A stretch of 64,000 nt of DNA, from positions 16,110,213-16,174,212 of the forward strand of contig OZ234493.1 in the NCBI GenBank assembly GCA_965153455.1, read 5' to 3'. Position numbers and translations under genes: made by a program. Origin of the DNA: Sphagnum compactum. Lineage: Eukaryota; Bryophyta; Sphagnopsida; Sphagnales. The notes beneath the pieces were generated by a model that worked only from the letters and a program-made list of their open reading frames with translations, was not told the DNA's origin and did no database searches. Shown here piece by piece: positions 36,866-48,153 of the stretch; the stretch's first letter is position 1; the number at the start of each line of letters is the position of its first letter.

Positions 36866-39800
36866 ACCCATATGGAACAAGAGTGGTTGAGATTCAGTGG
36901 CTAAAGATAAAACCCATATTGATTCTACAAACTTGCCTTGTAAATGGCAAGAACTTTACAAACTATAATCAATTAATTGTTAGGGAGATTTGGGCGGCAT
37001 GGCATGGCATGCAAGCACCACGGTTGGCTGGCCACGAGTAACTTACACTCTCAATTAAATTCTGGAGGGCGAAGGTGACTTACTTATGCCAAATGCTTCC
37101 GTTGTGTGGTTGTTCCATGTAATAATTGTAGCAGGAACAAAAAACCCAATTGTTGTGAGACACTCCTGAGACTACTACTGGCTTTCCAAATGTATTCATC
37201 ATCCTTAAATGAATTCCATGGATTCTCAGTGGGTCGTGTTATCCCACCAAACGTGTGTTCGATCACACTTGGTGTTAATGACTCTAGTGTTGAGTCCCCT
37301 AACATCATTATGTTAGTGATTTAGGACTTAAACCATCAAATGAAAATTTTATGTCAAGCTGACATTCACTTAACACCAAGCTATCACCTGTTTTAATACT
37401 GCATGCCACCTAGGATGCCACCTAGATTTTCATTTAACACTGACTTTACATCAAGTGTGAATGCACCACCACCGCAAGATAAATAGAATTGGCCTTTGCA
37501 TCAATTTCAGCTTTCTTTTTTCTCTTGGCAGCTCAGTTGACATTATTCCCTGCCCTTATTAACAAGCTGAATGTATCAGCAGCAACTTCCACTAACACTT
37601 TTTTTTCTGTTTTAAGGTGAAATGTTAGCTGCCTTCATGCTCTCCATCAACAGTTTCTCCATTTCCTCCAATGTCCATCCCTCCCATAGACACAGAATCA
37701 GAAAAACACTCTGACATGGTGTGAATTTTGGTTTCAACAATATAAAAAGGGCATAAGTAGCAGCAAACTAGACTGAATAGTTCAAACCAGCAGCAATGTG
37801 GAAGAATGCGGAAGCTAGAACTCAGGGTTTTTATAAGCCCTCAAAGCAATCACTTGCAAAGTTCAAACTCTTGTTCAACCTGCCAGAGCGCCAAAAATTT
37901 GTATGAAAAAATGGATACATTTGTTTTCAACATGTTAATTGACACATTGCAATTTAACCTTTGTTTTGTACACATCAACAACATAATCCATAATCCAACA
38001 ACACAATTGTGTCACAGATTCTTTCATCAGTTTCGAACCTTGCTTGCACTTGTCCTGGATATGTGGAAAATAGGTCATCAGAAACAGAAAGGCAAAAATG
38101 CTGAAAACCCACAAAATTGTTGTCGCGTTTTGTAGCTAGCTGGCACAAGGGGTGTTGTATTGCATATGGCTGGATAGCAACTGAATTAATTAAGGTGTGA
38201 GATAGTTTTGGTGTTTCGACTCTTGAGATTTCCAAGTGCCTCAAATGTTGTCAAGGTTGTAACGTTATCAATGAGATTTGGGGCGATGAACGTGTAAAAA
38301 TTACCCATAGAAACCTCGCCAATGTGTTCTAGATAGTCTACCTTTTGTCTCCGCGCATCCATACATTCCTGATTAAACAGATTATTTATGGACATGACTT
38401 GGAAAAGAAATGAATTGTTGGAAGTTTTCCACATTCCAAAAGATGTGAGTGTCATTCCAAGACATCTGCTCTAGTCTTGCAATGAAAATTGTGAACCAAA
38501 TTGTTCAACTATAATCATTTTCACTTCAATGGTCTTTATATCTAGTACTTGAGTCACATGGATTCTGCTCATGCTGATCATGATCATCATCTTGGCCAAC
38601 ACAAGAGTTGTCTTAGTTGAGCTGGCCATCACAATCGCCATCCCCACCCACTATTTCACTTGTGCTTAAGATTCTAAAGATGTCCAAAAGGAAATCAAAT
38701 ACTATGTGCACAAAATGTATGTTTTTCCTCCTCCACCTTCCGTCCTCGATTTAGGTAGGGAAAGCTTAAAAAACACACACAAAAGCTCACCCAAAAAAAA
38801 TTCACTTGCTTATGATCCATCCACATTGTTAGTTAGTGGGAAAATCTTTTAATCTAACCAGGCTAGTGGGCATCCTAGGAATTCTCTAGTTGTTAGTAGT
38901 GGTAGAATTGAACTTATCATTTCCTAATTACTAAAGGATGAAGTTATTTTTAGTTTATTTTTGGGATAAGATAGTTGACAACTAGTTTACCATTAACTAG
39001 GGATTTATGAAAAAAATTAAAATAAGTTATTTTGAGGATGTCAAATATGCAAATATACACACATATCTCTAGCAACCCAATATTGGGATTAAATGATCTA
39101 TTCCATGCTCCACCTCCCAAGGTATAATATGCATGTGATTTTAGATCAACCGGCTACAAAGGTCACATTTTTCACCTTTTTAAAGGTCTTTGCCTATAAT
39201 AATTAACGACCTCATTCAAAACATCTTAAACATTTTAACTTTTCATCTATTTTACTTTATGAATGGATGATTTTCTTATTAAAATTGGTATATGTAAGGC
39301 CAAGGTGAACTAATAACACCCATGCTAGAAACCTTCACCTTGTATGCATGGAGTGGGAGTATTGGGAAATAAATTAAACCCGTGCCCTAAATAATAACCT
39401 TGCAAATTTTCATATTTGATTGCAACCAATGTCTACATTTTTTTTTTCTAATAATGCCACCACCAATGTTTTTGGAACATCAAACATTCCCCGACATAGA
39501 AGTTACAATATGTTTCCCTCCCCAAAATAAATGCATGATTTGTCGTGATCCTTTGCCCCCTTCCCTTACAACTTATATACAACCACGGCCACACAATATG
39601 GGATTAAAAAATGAATTGATATTGGGAACATCTTAATGAACACATTGGGAATTTGATTGGAACACAATAGGAACATACAAAATAAAAATAAAAATTCCCC
39701 CCTCCACCCCCAAAAAAGAAATTCAAAAAAAAGAAAACTACACCCCTTGAATCTTCTCATTGCCGACATGAAAGTTCTATTTTGAGAACAATCTGCCACT

Positions 39801-40596
39801 ATTTTCACTTTATAAATTGGGGGTACTTATTGACATGTGTCCTTACTTTTTCAATTTGAAGAGTTTTTTTTAAAAAAAAAATGTTCTTTTGTTTTTGAGA
39901 ACCACCTTGGTTTTTTTATTTTATTTTTTAATAATTTTTATAGCCAAGGAAGGGTTTGAATCTATGGAAATAAATTATAAATCAAATCCCTATTAGCACA
40001 TAGGTAGGTTGCATAATTAGATTTTCACAAAACATTCACACACTTTTCAGAACATTTTCAAAATACAAGAGATGAAACTTACAAGGTTTTGGGCTAGGAT
40101 CACCCAAGTCCCTAAAACTTGGTTTTTGTGTGAGTTACACTTAATGGAGAACTCAACCCACATGTTTTAGAACTTCATTTCATGGGGATTGTTCACCCAA
40201 AACACATACATTTATCCTTTTAAACACAAGTCCACCATCAAAATGACACAATTTTATTATAGCATAAGTTCATTACACCAAAAGATTATATAAAAACTTA
40301 ACACAAAATAAGAACATTAAATGATGAAAAGGAAAATATGAGCCCAAAGCTTGACCCATAACCCCTTATTATATACATGAAAGAATGAACAGATAATTAA
40401 TCCACCTTCATTTACATTTACTAACATTTTTGTTCATCAATTACAAGCCAATTATATTATGCCACATACTAATTTTTTAAGAACTATCATCCTTCTATAA
40501 ATGAATCATTACATTATTTAAAATTTCTTTCCTAATATCAAATCAAATTCACCTAATTGACTTTCAAATCATACTTATTAACCCAAAATAGTTATT
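36866..40596. other. Spacer without recognisable genes; one dispersed repeat
   Basis: Moderately AT-rich DNA with no supported coding region. Its only clear internal structure is a repeat at 38283-38480 with a second copy at 62378-62562. Confidence 0.4.
38283..38480 (+). repeat. Dispersed repeat, copy A
   Basis: Shares AATTACCCATA(G/A)AAACC, CCAAT(G/A)TGTTCTA, CCTTTTGTCT, GACATGACTTG-like and CCACATTC(C/T)AAAAG words in the same order with 62378-62562, same orientation. Probably fragments of one unidentified mobile element; no recognisable protein. Confidence 0.6.
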
Positions 40597-40804
40597 AAAC
40601 AAATCATGAATCCAAGCTTAAATCTCTAACTTAAAAATTTCAAAAATAAGACCCATAAGTTGTATTACTTATCTTCTCTACTTATCCATTTTTCTACCCT
40701 AAACAAATCATGAATCCAAGCTTAAATCTCTAATTTAAAAATTTCAAAAATAAGACCCATAAGTTGTATTACTTATCTTCTCTACTTATCCATTTTTCTA
40801 CCCT
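40597..40804 (+). repeat. 104-bp tandem duplication
   Basis: Units 40597-40700 and 40701-40804 (start AAACAAATCATGAATCCAAG) differ at about one base. The event is recent relative to the surrounding decay. Confidence 0.9.
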
Positions 40805-41241
40805 TAAATCATAATATTGGTATTTACAATTCATATTTCCTAATAACCCATCTTGGTGTCACATTCCCACCGCAACTTAAAGAGGCCGACAAATTTGTAC
40901 CCGCCCATTTTACCATATGCACACACAACACAAGTTGATAGTTCACAATTTTCATACCTAGGCATTGGATACCTCACAAATTATTCCCAAGTCTAGTACT
41001 TACGGATGGTAATTGGGACCATAACCATTTTCACATGCAAAATCATACTTCCATAAAGACCTGGGGAGGGGGGGGGGGGGGGGGCTTCTAAACTACACCC
41101 TTAACTAAAGGTAGGTAAGTAGATAAGTATGTACTAGGTACGTGGATAAGTATGCACTAGGTACCCTAGGTATGTGGATAAGTATAACGAGTCGGTAAGT
41201 AATGTAAGTGGTTTCTATGTAGGTATGTAAATAGGTGAGAT

Positions 41242-41484
41242 ACGGGCCGGTGCTACTAGCTCGGTAGACACATGTGGATGTTTAGTACATAGCTAATCAG
41301 CGTGGTTAGCTATGGGTAATATACATTAGGTAATACAACACGGGCCGGTGCTACTAGCTCGGTAGACACATGTGGATGTTTAGTACATAGCTAATCAGCG
41401 TGGTTAGCTATGGGTAATAAATTAGGTAATGCAACACGGGAGCTTGGTAGACACATGTGGATGTTTAGTACATAGCTAATCAGT
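41242..41484 (+). repeat. 98-bp tandem repeat, about 2.5 copies
   Basis: Unit begins ACGGGCCGGTGCTACTAGCT and includes GGATGTTTAGTACATAGC. Copies start at 41242 and 41340, with a shortened third at about 41436. The first two are nearly identical, implying a recent duplication. Confidence 0.85.
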
Positions 41485-41842
41485 ATTTTTCACATTCAAG
41501 TTTAGTTATTTACTTGTTCGCAAAACCCCACCGATAAAACTAAAATTGGGACAGCAAATAGGTGAGTGGGGGACTACTAATTAGAAACCACCTCGACCAA
41601 TCATTATGATGGGCCATTCGGGAACACAAGAGTGATCACAAGTGAGATCATTATTTAGTACACTCTTTCTAGGTGCATAATAAGGTCGTTGCTGCGCCTT
41701 TTACCAGCCACCACCGCAACTTGTGTCAGTTTGCTGAGCTAAAACCAATTTCCTGAGCGAAACCGGCATATATTGACTTTTCTTCATCCAATTTTAACTG
41801 TGCAGGATCGCATACTGAGCACCTCTGGAGATGCTCTACTTA

Positions 41843-42561
41843 TCTTATATGTAAAGTGCGTTGTCTGTCTGTCCGTCGAGGTCCTGAAAGTCGAGGTCCT
41901 GTCCGTCCGTCGAGGTCCTGAAACCCAGATCGGGACCCGCCTGTCCGTCCGTCTGGTCGAGGTCGTGAAACCCGGCAGTTCTGTGATTACGTTTTTAGTT
42001 CCGTCCAATGAGCTCAGAGTTCTGGATGGGTGGTTATGAGGATGAGATATCATGTATTTGTAGTTCCGTCCAATTAGGAGGAATGATTTGTGGATGAAAT
42101 ATTAAAGATTTTGTAGTTTTGTCCACTTAGAGTTTTGGATGGATTGATTATGTGGATGAAATATTTATGTATTCGTAAGTTCCATCTAATGATAAGTTTT
42201 GCATGGTGATTTATTTGGATGAAATATCATGTATTTGTAATTCTGTCCAATTAGGAGTTCTGGATGGATGATTATGCAGGTGAAAATATTACATATTTAG
42301 AGTTCCATCTAATTAGGAGTTCTGGATGGATTGATGATGTGGATGAAATATTATGTATTTATATAATTCTATCCACTGAGGGGTTCTGATGGATGATTAT
42401 GTGGATGAAATATCATTATATTTGTAATTCCGTCCAATTAGGAGTTCTGGATGGATGATTATGTGGATGAAGTGATTCTTCTTGTGAGTATGGGGTTCTT
42501 TGGGGTCTCCTTTGGACTCCCAGTTTTTTCCCAGTGCCGTGTCGTGCCGGGTTACCACTAG
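41843..42561 (+). mobile_element. Non-autonomous Helitron, copy 1 (719 bp)
   Basis: The left end TCTTATATGTAAAGTGCG matches the 5' end of the reversed copy at 44201. The right end is CCACTAG followed by T, with A before the TC, as expected for Helitron insertion between A and T. The 3' hairpin present in copy 2 is missing here because ten bases (ttgcaggcac) are deleted. Compared with copy 2, an internal segment of about 80 bp between two TGAAACCC words is also missing. It has no coding capacity. Confidence 0.78.
42000..42475 (+). repeat. About 62-bp tandem repeats inside Helitron copy 1
   Basis: Seven to eight degenerate units, each with a word like GTGGATGAAATAT(C/T)ATGTATTTG followed by TCCGTCCAATTAGGAGTTCTGG. 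The GGATGAAAT core recurs near 42092, 42152, 42216, 42280, 42338, 42399 and 42463. The same units occur in the other Helitron copies at 43460-44780. Confidence 0.75.
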
Positions 42562-42562
42562 T

Positions 42563-42690
42563 AGTAATAAATAGTTATTCTACAGACACGGTAATACAGA
42601 ACCCAAATAGAAATTTCTTGTTTACTCAATAGTAATAAATAGTTACTGTACAGACACTGTAATACAGAACCCAAATAGACTTTTCTCGTT
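42563..42690 (+). repeat. 60-bp direct duplication after Helitron copy 1
   Basis: AGTAATAAATAGTTA...ACAGAACCCAAATAGA occurs at 42563-42622 and again at 42631-42690 with a few substitutions. It starts one base after the CTAG end of the Helitron, so it is host or neighbouring DNA. Confidence 0.7.
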
Positions 42691-43459
42691 TGACCAGTCT
42701 ACTGAACTTATCTCGTAGTTCACTCGTACTCATAGAATATACAGAGCTGTAGTCTTGACAGGCTACGGAATGAATCTAATACGGCCCAAAATTTCAAGCC
42801 CTCTAAGGTCAATGGACTGTTTTTCCGGCTGGTAAGGGGTATATCAAGGCTTGTTCCGTAGGTCAACCAGTGTTCCTCACCCTTGATTTACATCACTAGA
42901 AAATTCCCAACCATTGATTCACATTGGAATAGCAAAACCAAAAGTGGAATGAGCAGATATCCCACAATAAGAAAATCCCTCAAAAAAATTACACAAAGAA
43001 GACCCCAAAACCTGGTGACCTCCTCCAGATCAAGAAGGACTAAACAGGAGCAACCAATTAAATGTGTGAGTGGGCTCGCTGCTTTTGTAGCACACAAGTG
43101 CTCAAGCCAAAATTAATTGGGTCACTTTATCTTTTGCTGTACCTGAATTATGACAATCATTTTAAGTATCATTCATATCCCATATCTTTTAAGATGCATG
43201 ATGTAGCAGTTAAGAATCATGCTTATGGGTTTAAGGTCTCGTGTTCAAATTTTTTTTATGATAATTGTTTTCATATTTGGATGACTTCCTTGGATGAAAG
43301 CTTCAAAGAAGTCATCCAGGGAGAGGATGGTGTTTGGAAATGCAACTTGGCTTCACTTCTTGAGCCAAGTTATTCAAAGAAAAATAATTTTTCCGTGGGA
43401 AATGAGGATTGAGCTTACACTAAATTTCCTAGGGAATTTGGCTACACGTGTGGTTCCAA

Positions 43460-43541
43460 AGTTCCGTCTAATGATAAGTTATGCATGGTGATTTATTTGG
43501 ATGAAATATCATGTATTTGTAATTCTGTCCAATTAGGAGTT
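43460..43541 (+). mobile_element. Helitron internal-repeat fragment, direct orientation
   Basis: From gttccgtctaatgataag to gtccaattaggag, about 80 bp match the internal repeats of Helitron copies 1 and 2. The fragment abuts the helicase relic on its left. Confidence 0.65.
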
Positions 43542-43785
43542 TTACAACGCTGATTCTGTTGTGCAAGGCGAACAGAGAGGGGTTTACCCCACCGAGTTTC
43601 TAAACTCTCTCAGCATGTCAGGGATGCCACCCCACACTTTGACCCTGCAGGAAGGCTGCTCGATGATTTTACTGCGGAATATGTCGGGTGACCTTGCAAA
43701 TGGCACTCGACTTATTGTGGTCAAGCAGCACATAATTGATGCTGAGATTGTCACAGGACCGGACAAGGGCAGGCACGTTTTCATT
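43540..43785 (+). pseudogene. Helitron Pif1-like helicase, C-terminal fragment
   Basis: About 80 codons match the C-terminal part of Helitron helicases: YPTEFLNSL, GMPPHTLTL, then MILLRNMSGDLANGTRLIVV and VTGPDKGRHVFIH. The order and spacing match the conserved end of the Rep/Hel protein. The N-terminal Rep and helicase motifs are absent. Both edges join Helitron repeat DNA, the right edge in inverted orientation, so this is a relic of an autonomous relative. Confidence 0.82.
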
Positions 43786-44201
43786 CATCCACATAATCAA
43801 TCCATCCAAAACTCTAAGTGGACAAAACTACAAAATCTTTAATATTTCATCCACAAATCATTCCTCCTAATTGGACGGAACTACAAATACATGATATCTC
43901 ATCCTCATAACCACCCATCCAGAACTCTGAGCTCATTGGACGGAACTAAAAACGTATAATATTTCATCCACATAATCACAGAACTGTCGGGTTTCACGAA
44001 AACCCAGAAAAGAGGAGCCAGGCATGTTTTTGGGTGGTTATTTTACTTTTGATCTGGGTTTCAGGACCTCGACCAGACGGACGGACAGGCAGGTCCCGAT
44101 CTGGGTTTCAGGACCTCGATGGACGGACAGGACCTCGACGGACGGACAAGACCTCGACTTTCAGGACCTCGACGGACAGACAAGGCACTTTATATATAAG
44201 A
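43785..44201 (-). mobile_element. Reversed Helitron arm, 5' end at 44201
   Basis: Reads on the minus strand from TCTTATATATAAAGTGCC through the CGAGGTCCTGAAA repeats to the 62-bp units, then is truncated at the helicase relic. No 3' CTAG end is found for it. It pairs along its whole length with 44202-44604. Confidence 0.8.
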
Positions 44202-44604
44202 TCTATAAAGTGCCTTGTCTGTCCGTCGAGGTCCTGAAAGTCGAGGTCTTGTCCGTCCGTCGACGTCCTGAAACCCAGATCATGACCCGCCTGTCCGTCC
44301 GTCTGGTCGAGGTCCTGAAACCCAGATCCCAAATTGTAAAAGTAAAATAACCACCCAAAAACCTGCCTGACTCCTCTTTTCCGGGTTTTCGTGAAACCCG
44401 GCAGTTCTGTGATTATGTGGATGAAATATTATACGTTTTTAGTTCCGTCCAATGAGCTCAGAGTTCTGGATGGGTGGTTATGAGGATGAGATATCATGTA
44501 TTTGTAGTTCCGTCCAATTAGGAGGAATGATTTGTGGATGAAATATTAAAGATTTTGTAGTTTTGTCCACTTAGAGTTTTGGATGGATTGATTATGTGGA
44601 TGAA
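43785..44604. repeat. Large near-perfect inverted repeat (palindrome) made by two Helitron copies
   Basis: Arms 43785-44201 and 44202-44604 are reverse complements with few differences and no spacer. The centre is TATAAGATCTATAAAG, with the 5' TC of each copy touching at GA/TC (44200-44203). Confidence 0.88.
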
Positions 44605-44886
44605 ATATTTATGTATTCGTAAGTTCCGTCTAATGATAAGTTTTGCATGGTGATTTATTTGGATGAAATATCATGTATTTGTAATTCCGTCCAATTAGGA
44701 GTTCTGGATGGATGATTATGCAGGTGAAAATATTACGTATTTAGAGTTCCATCTAATTGGACGGATGAAACATTATGGATTTGTAATTCCGTCCAATTAG
44801 GGTATGGGGTTCTTTGGGGTCTCCTTTGGACTCCCAGTTATGAGGACAGTGCCGTGTCGTGCCTTGCAGGCACGGGTTACCACTAG
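44202..44886 (+). mobile_element. Non-autonomous Helitron, copy 2, with intact 3' hairpin
   Basis: Starts TCTATAAAGTGCCTTGTC and ends with the hairpin CGTGCC-ttgca-GGCACG (44858-44874), nine bases before CTAG (44883-44886), followed by T. These are the defining Helitron 3' features. Subterminal GTCCGTCCGTCGAGG-type repeats lie at about 44215-44330 and 62-bp units at about 44400-44780. Confidence 0.82.
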
Positions 44887-45269
44887 TTTATACTTATGAG
44901 CCCTAAATTCTTGAGCTACAAGTCACAGCCAATCTTGAGACTGAGTTACTGTTGGTCTTATGTTTCTTCGTCAGAGTGTACCAGCACCCGCCAATGCACC
45001 AGTTGGCCATTCTGTCCATGAGATGGGCTGCATTTTTTCATCTAGGCTCAATCATTCAACTTTTTGTGGTTTATGATTAATGAGGTTTTTTTTGGGATGT
45101 TTTTTTTTCAATGCTGACCTCCCAAATGCCTTCCCACCTAGTTACCCTACTGACCTAGCTACCCTATTAACCTACGTCTTAGCCCTACCTACCAACTAAT
45201 GACTAACCTTCCCTCTTACTTACTTACCTTTTATCTTTTCATTGGTTTAATTTTATTCTTTAAACAAAA

Positions 45270-45950
45270 GCTTTTATCTTTTTTAACTAAATGTTTGTTT
45301 TTGGCAAAATCTATATTTTTTCATGGTTAAACCTCTCTCTTTCTTGGCAAAATCTCTTTCTTTCTTGACAAAATTTTTATTTTTTCCTAGCAAAACTTTT
45401 ATCTTTTTTTGGTTAAACTTCAACCTTTCAACAATTTTTTTTACTTCCATGCTAGACATTAACTCTCGACAAAACTTTTTTACTTTTTTTGTTAAACCTT
45501 TACATCTTAGCAAAACTAATTTTTTTCTTAGCTAAACTTTTACCTTTTGCCAAAACCTCTTTACTTATTGGTTAAAACATTACCTCTTAACAAAACTTTT
45601 ACCTTTTCCTAGTTAAACCCTTATTTCTCAGCAAAACTAATGTATTTTCTTGGCTAAATTTCAACCTCTTGACAAAACCTTTTTAGTTTTTGGTTAAACC
45701 TTTACCTTTTGGCAAAACTAATATATTTTCTTGGTTAAAATTTTACCTTTCACCAAAACCTCATTTTCTTAATTAAACCCTATTTTTTCGCACAACTAAA
45801 TTTTTTGTACTAAACTTCTAAGTTTTGGCAAACCGCTCTACTTTCTAATTAAAGCTTCACCTTTTGGCACAACGAATATTTTTTATCAATTGAACCCCTA
45901 TCTCTTGGCAATTTTTTTTCCTTTTTTCAACCTTAATTTTAGTTCTTTTG
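45270..45950 (+). repeat. Pyrimidine-rich degenerate array (TTGGCAAAACTTTTACC / GGTTAAACC)
   Basis: About 0.7 kb built of alternating words CTTGGCAAAACTTTT and TTTTTTGGTTAAACCT at roughly 35-bp spacing, with strong strand asymmetry (plus T-rich). The 76-codon minus-strand Lys-rich frame is a by-product. Confidence 0.7.
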
Positions 45951-46055
45951 GGAGAACTTTATTTTCTTCTCGCCCCCCACCTAGTTTCTTTTTTTCCTTT
46001 TGAAAATTTTCCCCCCCTCCACCTACTTTCACCTATTTACCCCCCCCCCCCCCTA

Positions 46056-46178
46056 TCTACTCACCTATATATTTAAATGTGTTATTCTCATCCCCACCTA
46101 CCGACCTTTCCCCCACCTGTCTACTCACCTATATATTTAAATGTGTTATTCTCATCCCCACCTACCGACCTTCCCCCC
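46056..46178 (+). repeat. 64-bp tandem duplication next to a poly-C tract
   Basis: TCTACTCACCTATATATTTA begins both units (46056 and 46120); each ends CCCCACCTACCGACCTT. A 14-base C run (46040-46053) sits at the left edge. Confidence 0.85.
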
Positions 46179-48153
46179 ATCTATTTACTTACCTACTTGC
46201 TTTTTCACCTTCCTACCTATTAAACCTCCAACAAACCTTATAATTATTGAAATCAATGAAAAAAAAGATTAAATGAAAATATTGCATGGAACCTTGGATT
46301 TGTTCACTCAAGCAAATTTAAAAGCACAATTAAACTATTTTTCACCACCCGCATAAGGGCATTGTAAATATGCATTAGCTTGAAACATTATGCTTTAGGG
46401 TTTTTTAAAGGTACTGTATAATTTTTTGAAAATCCAAACCAAATGAAATATCCCCATTAGGGTGTTACATTACATGTTCATGAGAATGTTTTCCACTATC
46501 ATCAGGGTATTGGAAACTCAATGTAGATCTCCAAAGAATATGGAACTCCATAAACTTAAATGCTCATGCCATGAACCTAAAAAGAACTAAACCTTACAAG
46601 TGGATTTTACCATAACCCATAAATAAACAACAATTTATAAATGGTGATAAAACACTTGACCATCTTATGGCCATCTAGTCTTGTGCAAAAAAATGAATCC
46701 CTTTCTTTGGTAAGAAAATTAATTCAATATCCATAAGGCTTTCAATCAAAATGTACAATACCCACATGCAACAATAAAAACACATTAACCATGGGAGTTT
46801 GTGCAAATGTGGTATGTTAATGCAAATTGATACTTCCATAAACCCATATCCCCATCCAAGTGGAAGAAAAATACCTTAAGTATGAGCAAATAACAAAATT
46901 GAAAGGTGATTATTAAGAGAGGATATCATATCATTGATGTTAATAGGGGTTTTGGCCTTAAATGCAAACACATCCATATATATATCAACATGGATATTAT
47001 TAAAGAAATAAACAAAAAGCCCTTCAATAATTCCAATGATGGATTTGGGTTATTATGATTTCTAAACATGCGAGGGTATTCCATGGGATTGTGCAAAGAT
47101 GCAAGTATTGCATTTTGATTACGTCACACCTTATACAAACAATTCGATCATTTGTCCTTAATTGGGTTCCTACTACTGCATGGCCACTACTTGGGCAATT
47201 CAAAGCATGGGGTGAATTCCATTGTCCCAATCCATCAATATTCAAAACTCAACAAAGCATCCTTCTCGAATGTGGACTTGGTGAGCAAATTGATGTGGGG
47301 TGTACCATTCTAGGATTATGCGGAATTGAAATCATGTACCATTTTTTCTTTGCAAATTTTCTTTGGAAGGTGTTGAAAGCAAGGTATTTGCGAGCCATGG
47401 AGAAAACAAGGAATTAGAGGTGAATCATGTACAACTATGCAAATGAGATTTTTAATTATAATGGATACTTGTAACTACAATGGAAGAAGCAATGGACAAG
47501 TTACATTAGTTGCAATAAACATGATGTGGCATCACAATTAATCCCAACTAATAAATTTTCATGTTATTGAATTTTTGCAACTTAGTTGCAAATGTCTAGA
47601 TTAAAAGCTTTGATGCCATGTTGGGTTGGCAAGAAAACTTGGGTTGGTGCCAACATGGTGCTTATGTGGATCACAACTCATCATTATGGATGAGATGCTT
47701 ACACAATAAAAAAAATTGAATTATAACTTTCAAAGACATTTGTGATATAACTTGCACAACTTTTTGTTGTTGGAAATGGATTACTATAAGTGATCATGGT
47801 TGAGGTACACAAAAGGAGTAATTGACCCCAAAATCATTATCAAGACACTACTTTGAATAACCAAGTTTTTTCTACCAGATTATTAAATCCAAATAACACC
47901 TTTTGAAAAATCCTCAAAAATAATCAAGATAACACCTTTTGAAAAACCCTTAATAATTAATCCATAGAGGGATTTTGCTCTAGTGAGACTTGGTATATTA
48001 AAGGTCTTGTGGAAAACTTGTTCAAATTTTCAGCCTTTGATGCTCATTATTCTAATTAATGAAAATTTTGCCACCAAAATGGCTTTAATCCCTTGAGATA
48101 CTCAAATGAGGCTCATGTGATAATTAAGTAACCTACTTAGTTTTTATAGGTAT
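46179..48153. other. Spacer without a recognisable gene
   Basis: AT-rich DNA. The longest open frame (47055-47417, plus, 120 codons) has no motif I recognise and ordinary AT-rich composition, so I do not call it a gene. Confidence 0.35.

Noticed and set aside
44024-44350. Arg/Thr/Asp-rich frames on both strands at the Helitron palindrome
   Set aside because: They translate the GTCCGTCCGTCGAGG subterminal repeats, and the palindrome mirrors them on both strands.
45283-45513. 76-codon Lys-rich minus-strand frame
   Set aside because: Translation of the degenerate T-rich array on the opposite strand.
47055-47417. 120-codon plus-strand frame
   Set aside because: No start context, domain or splice partners that I recognise, with ordinary spacer composition.
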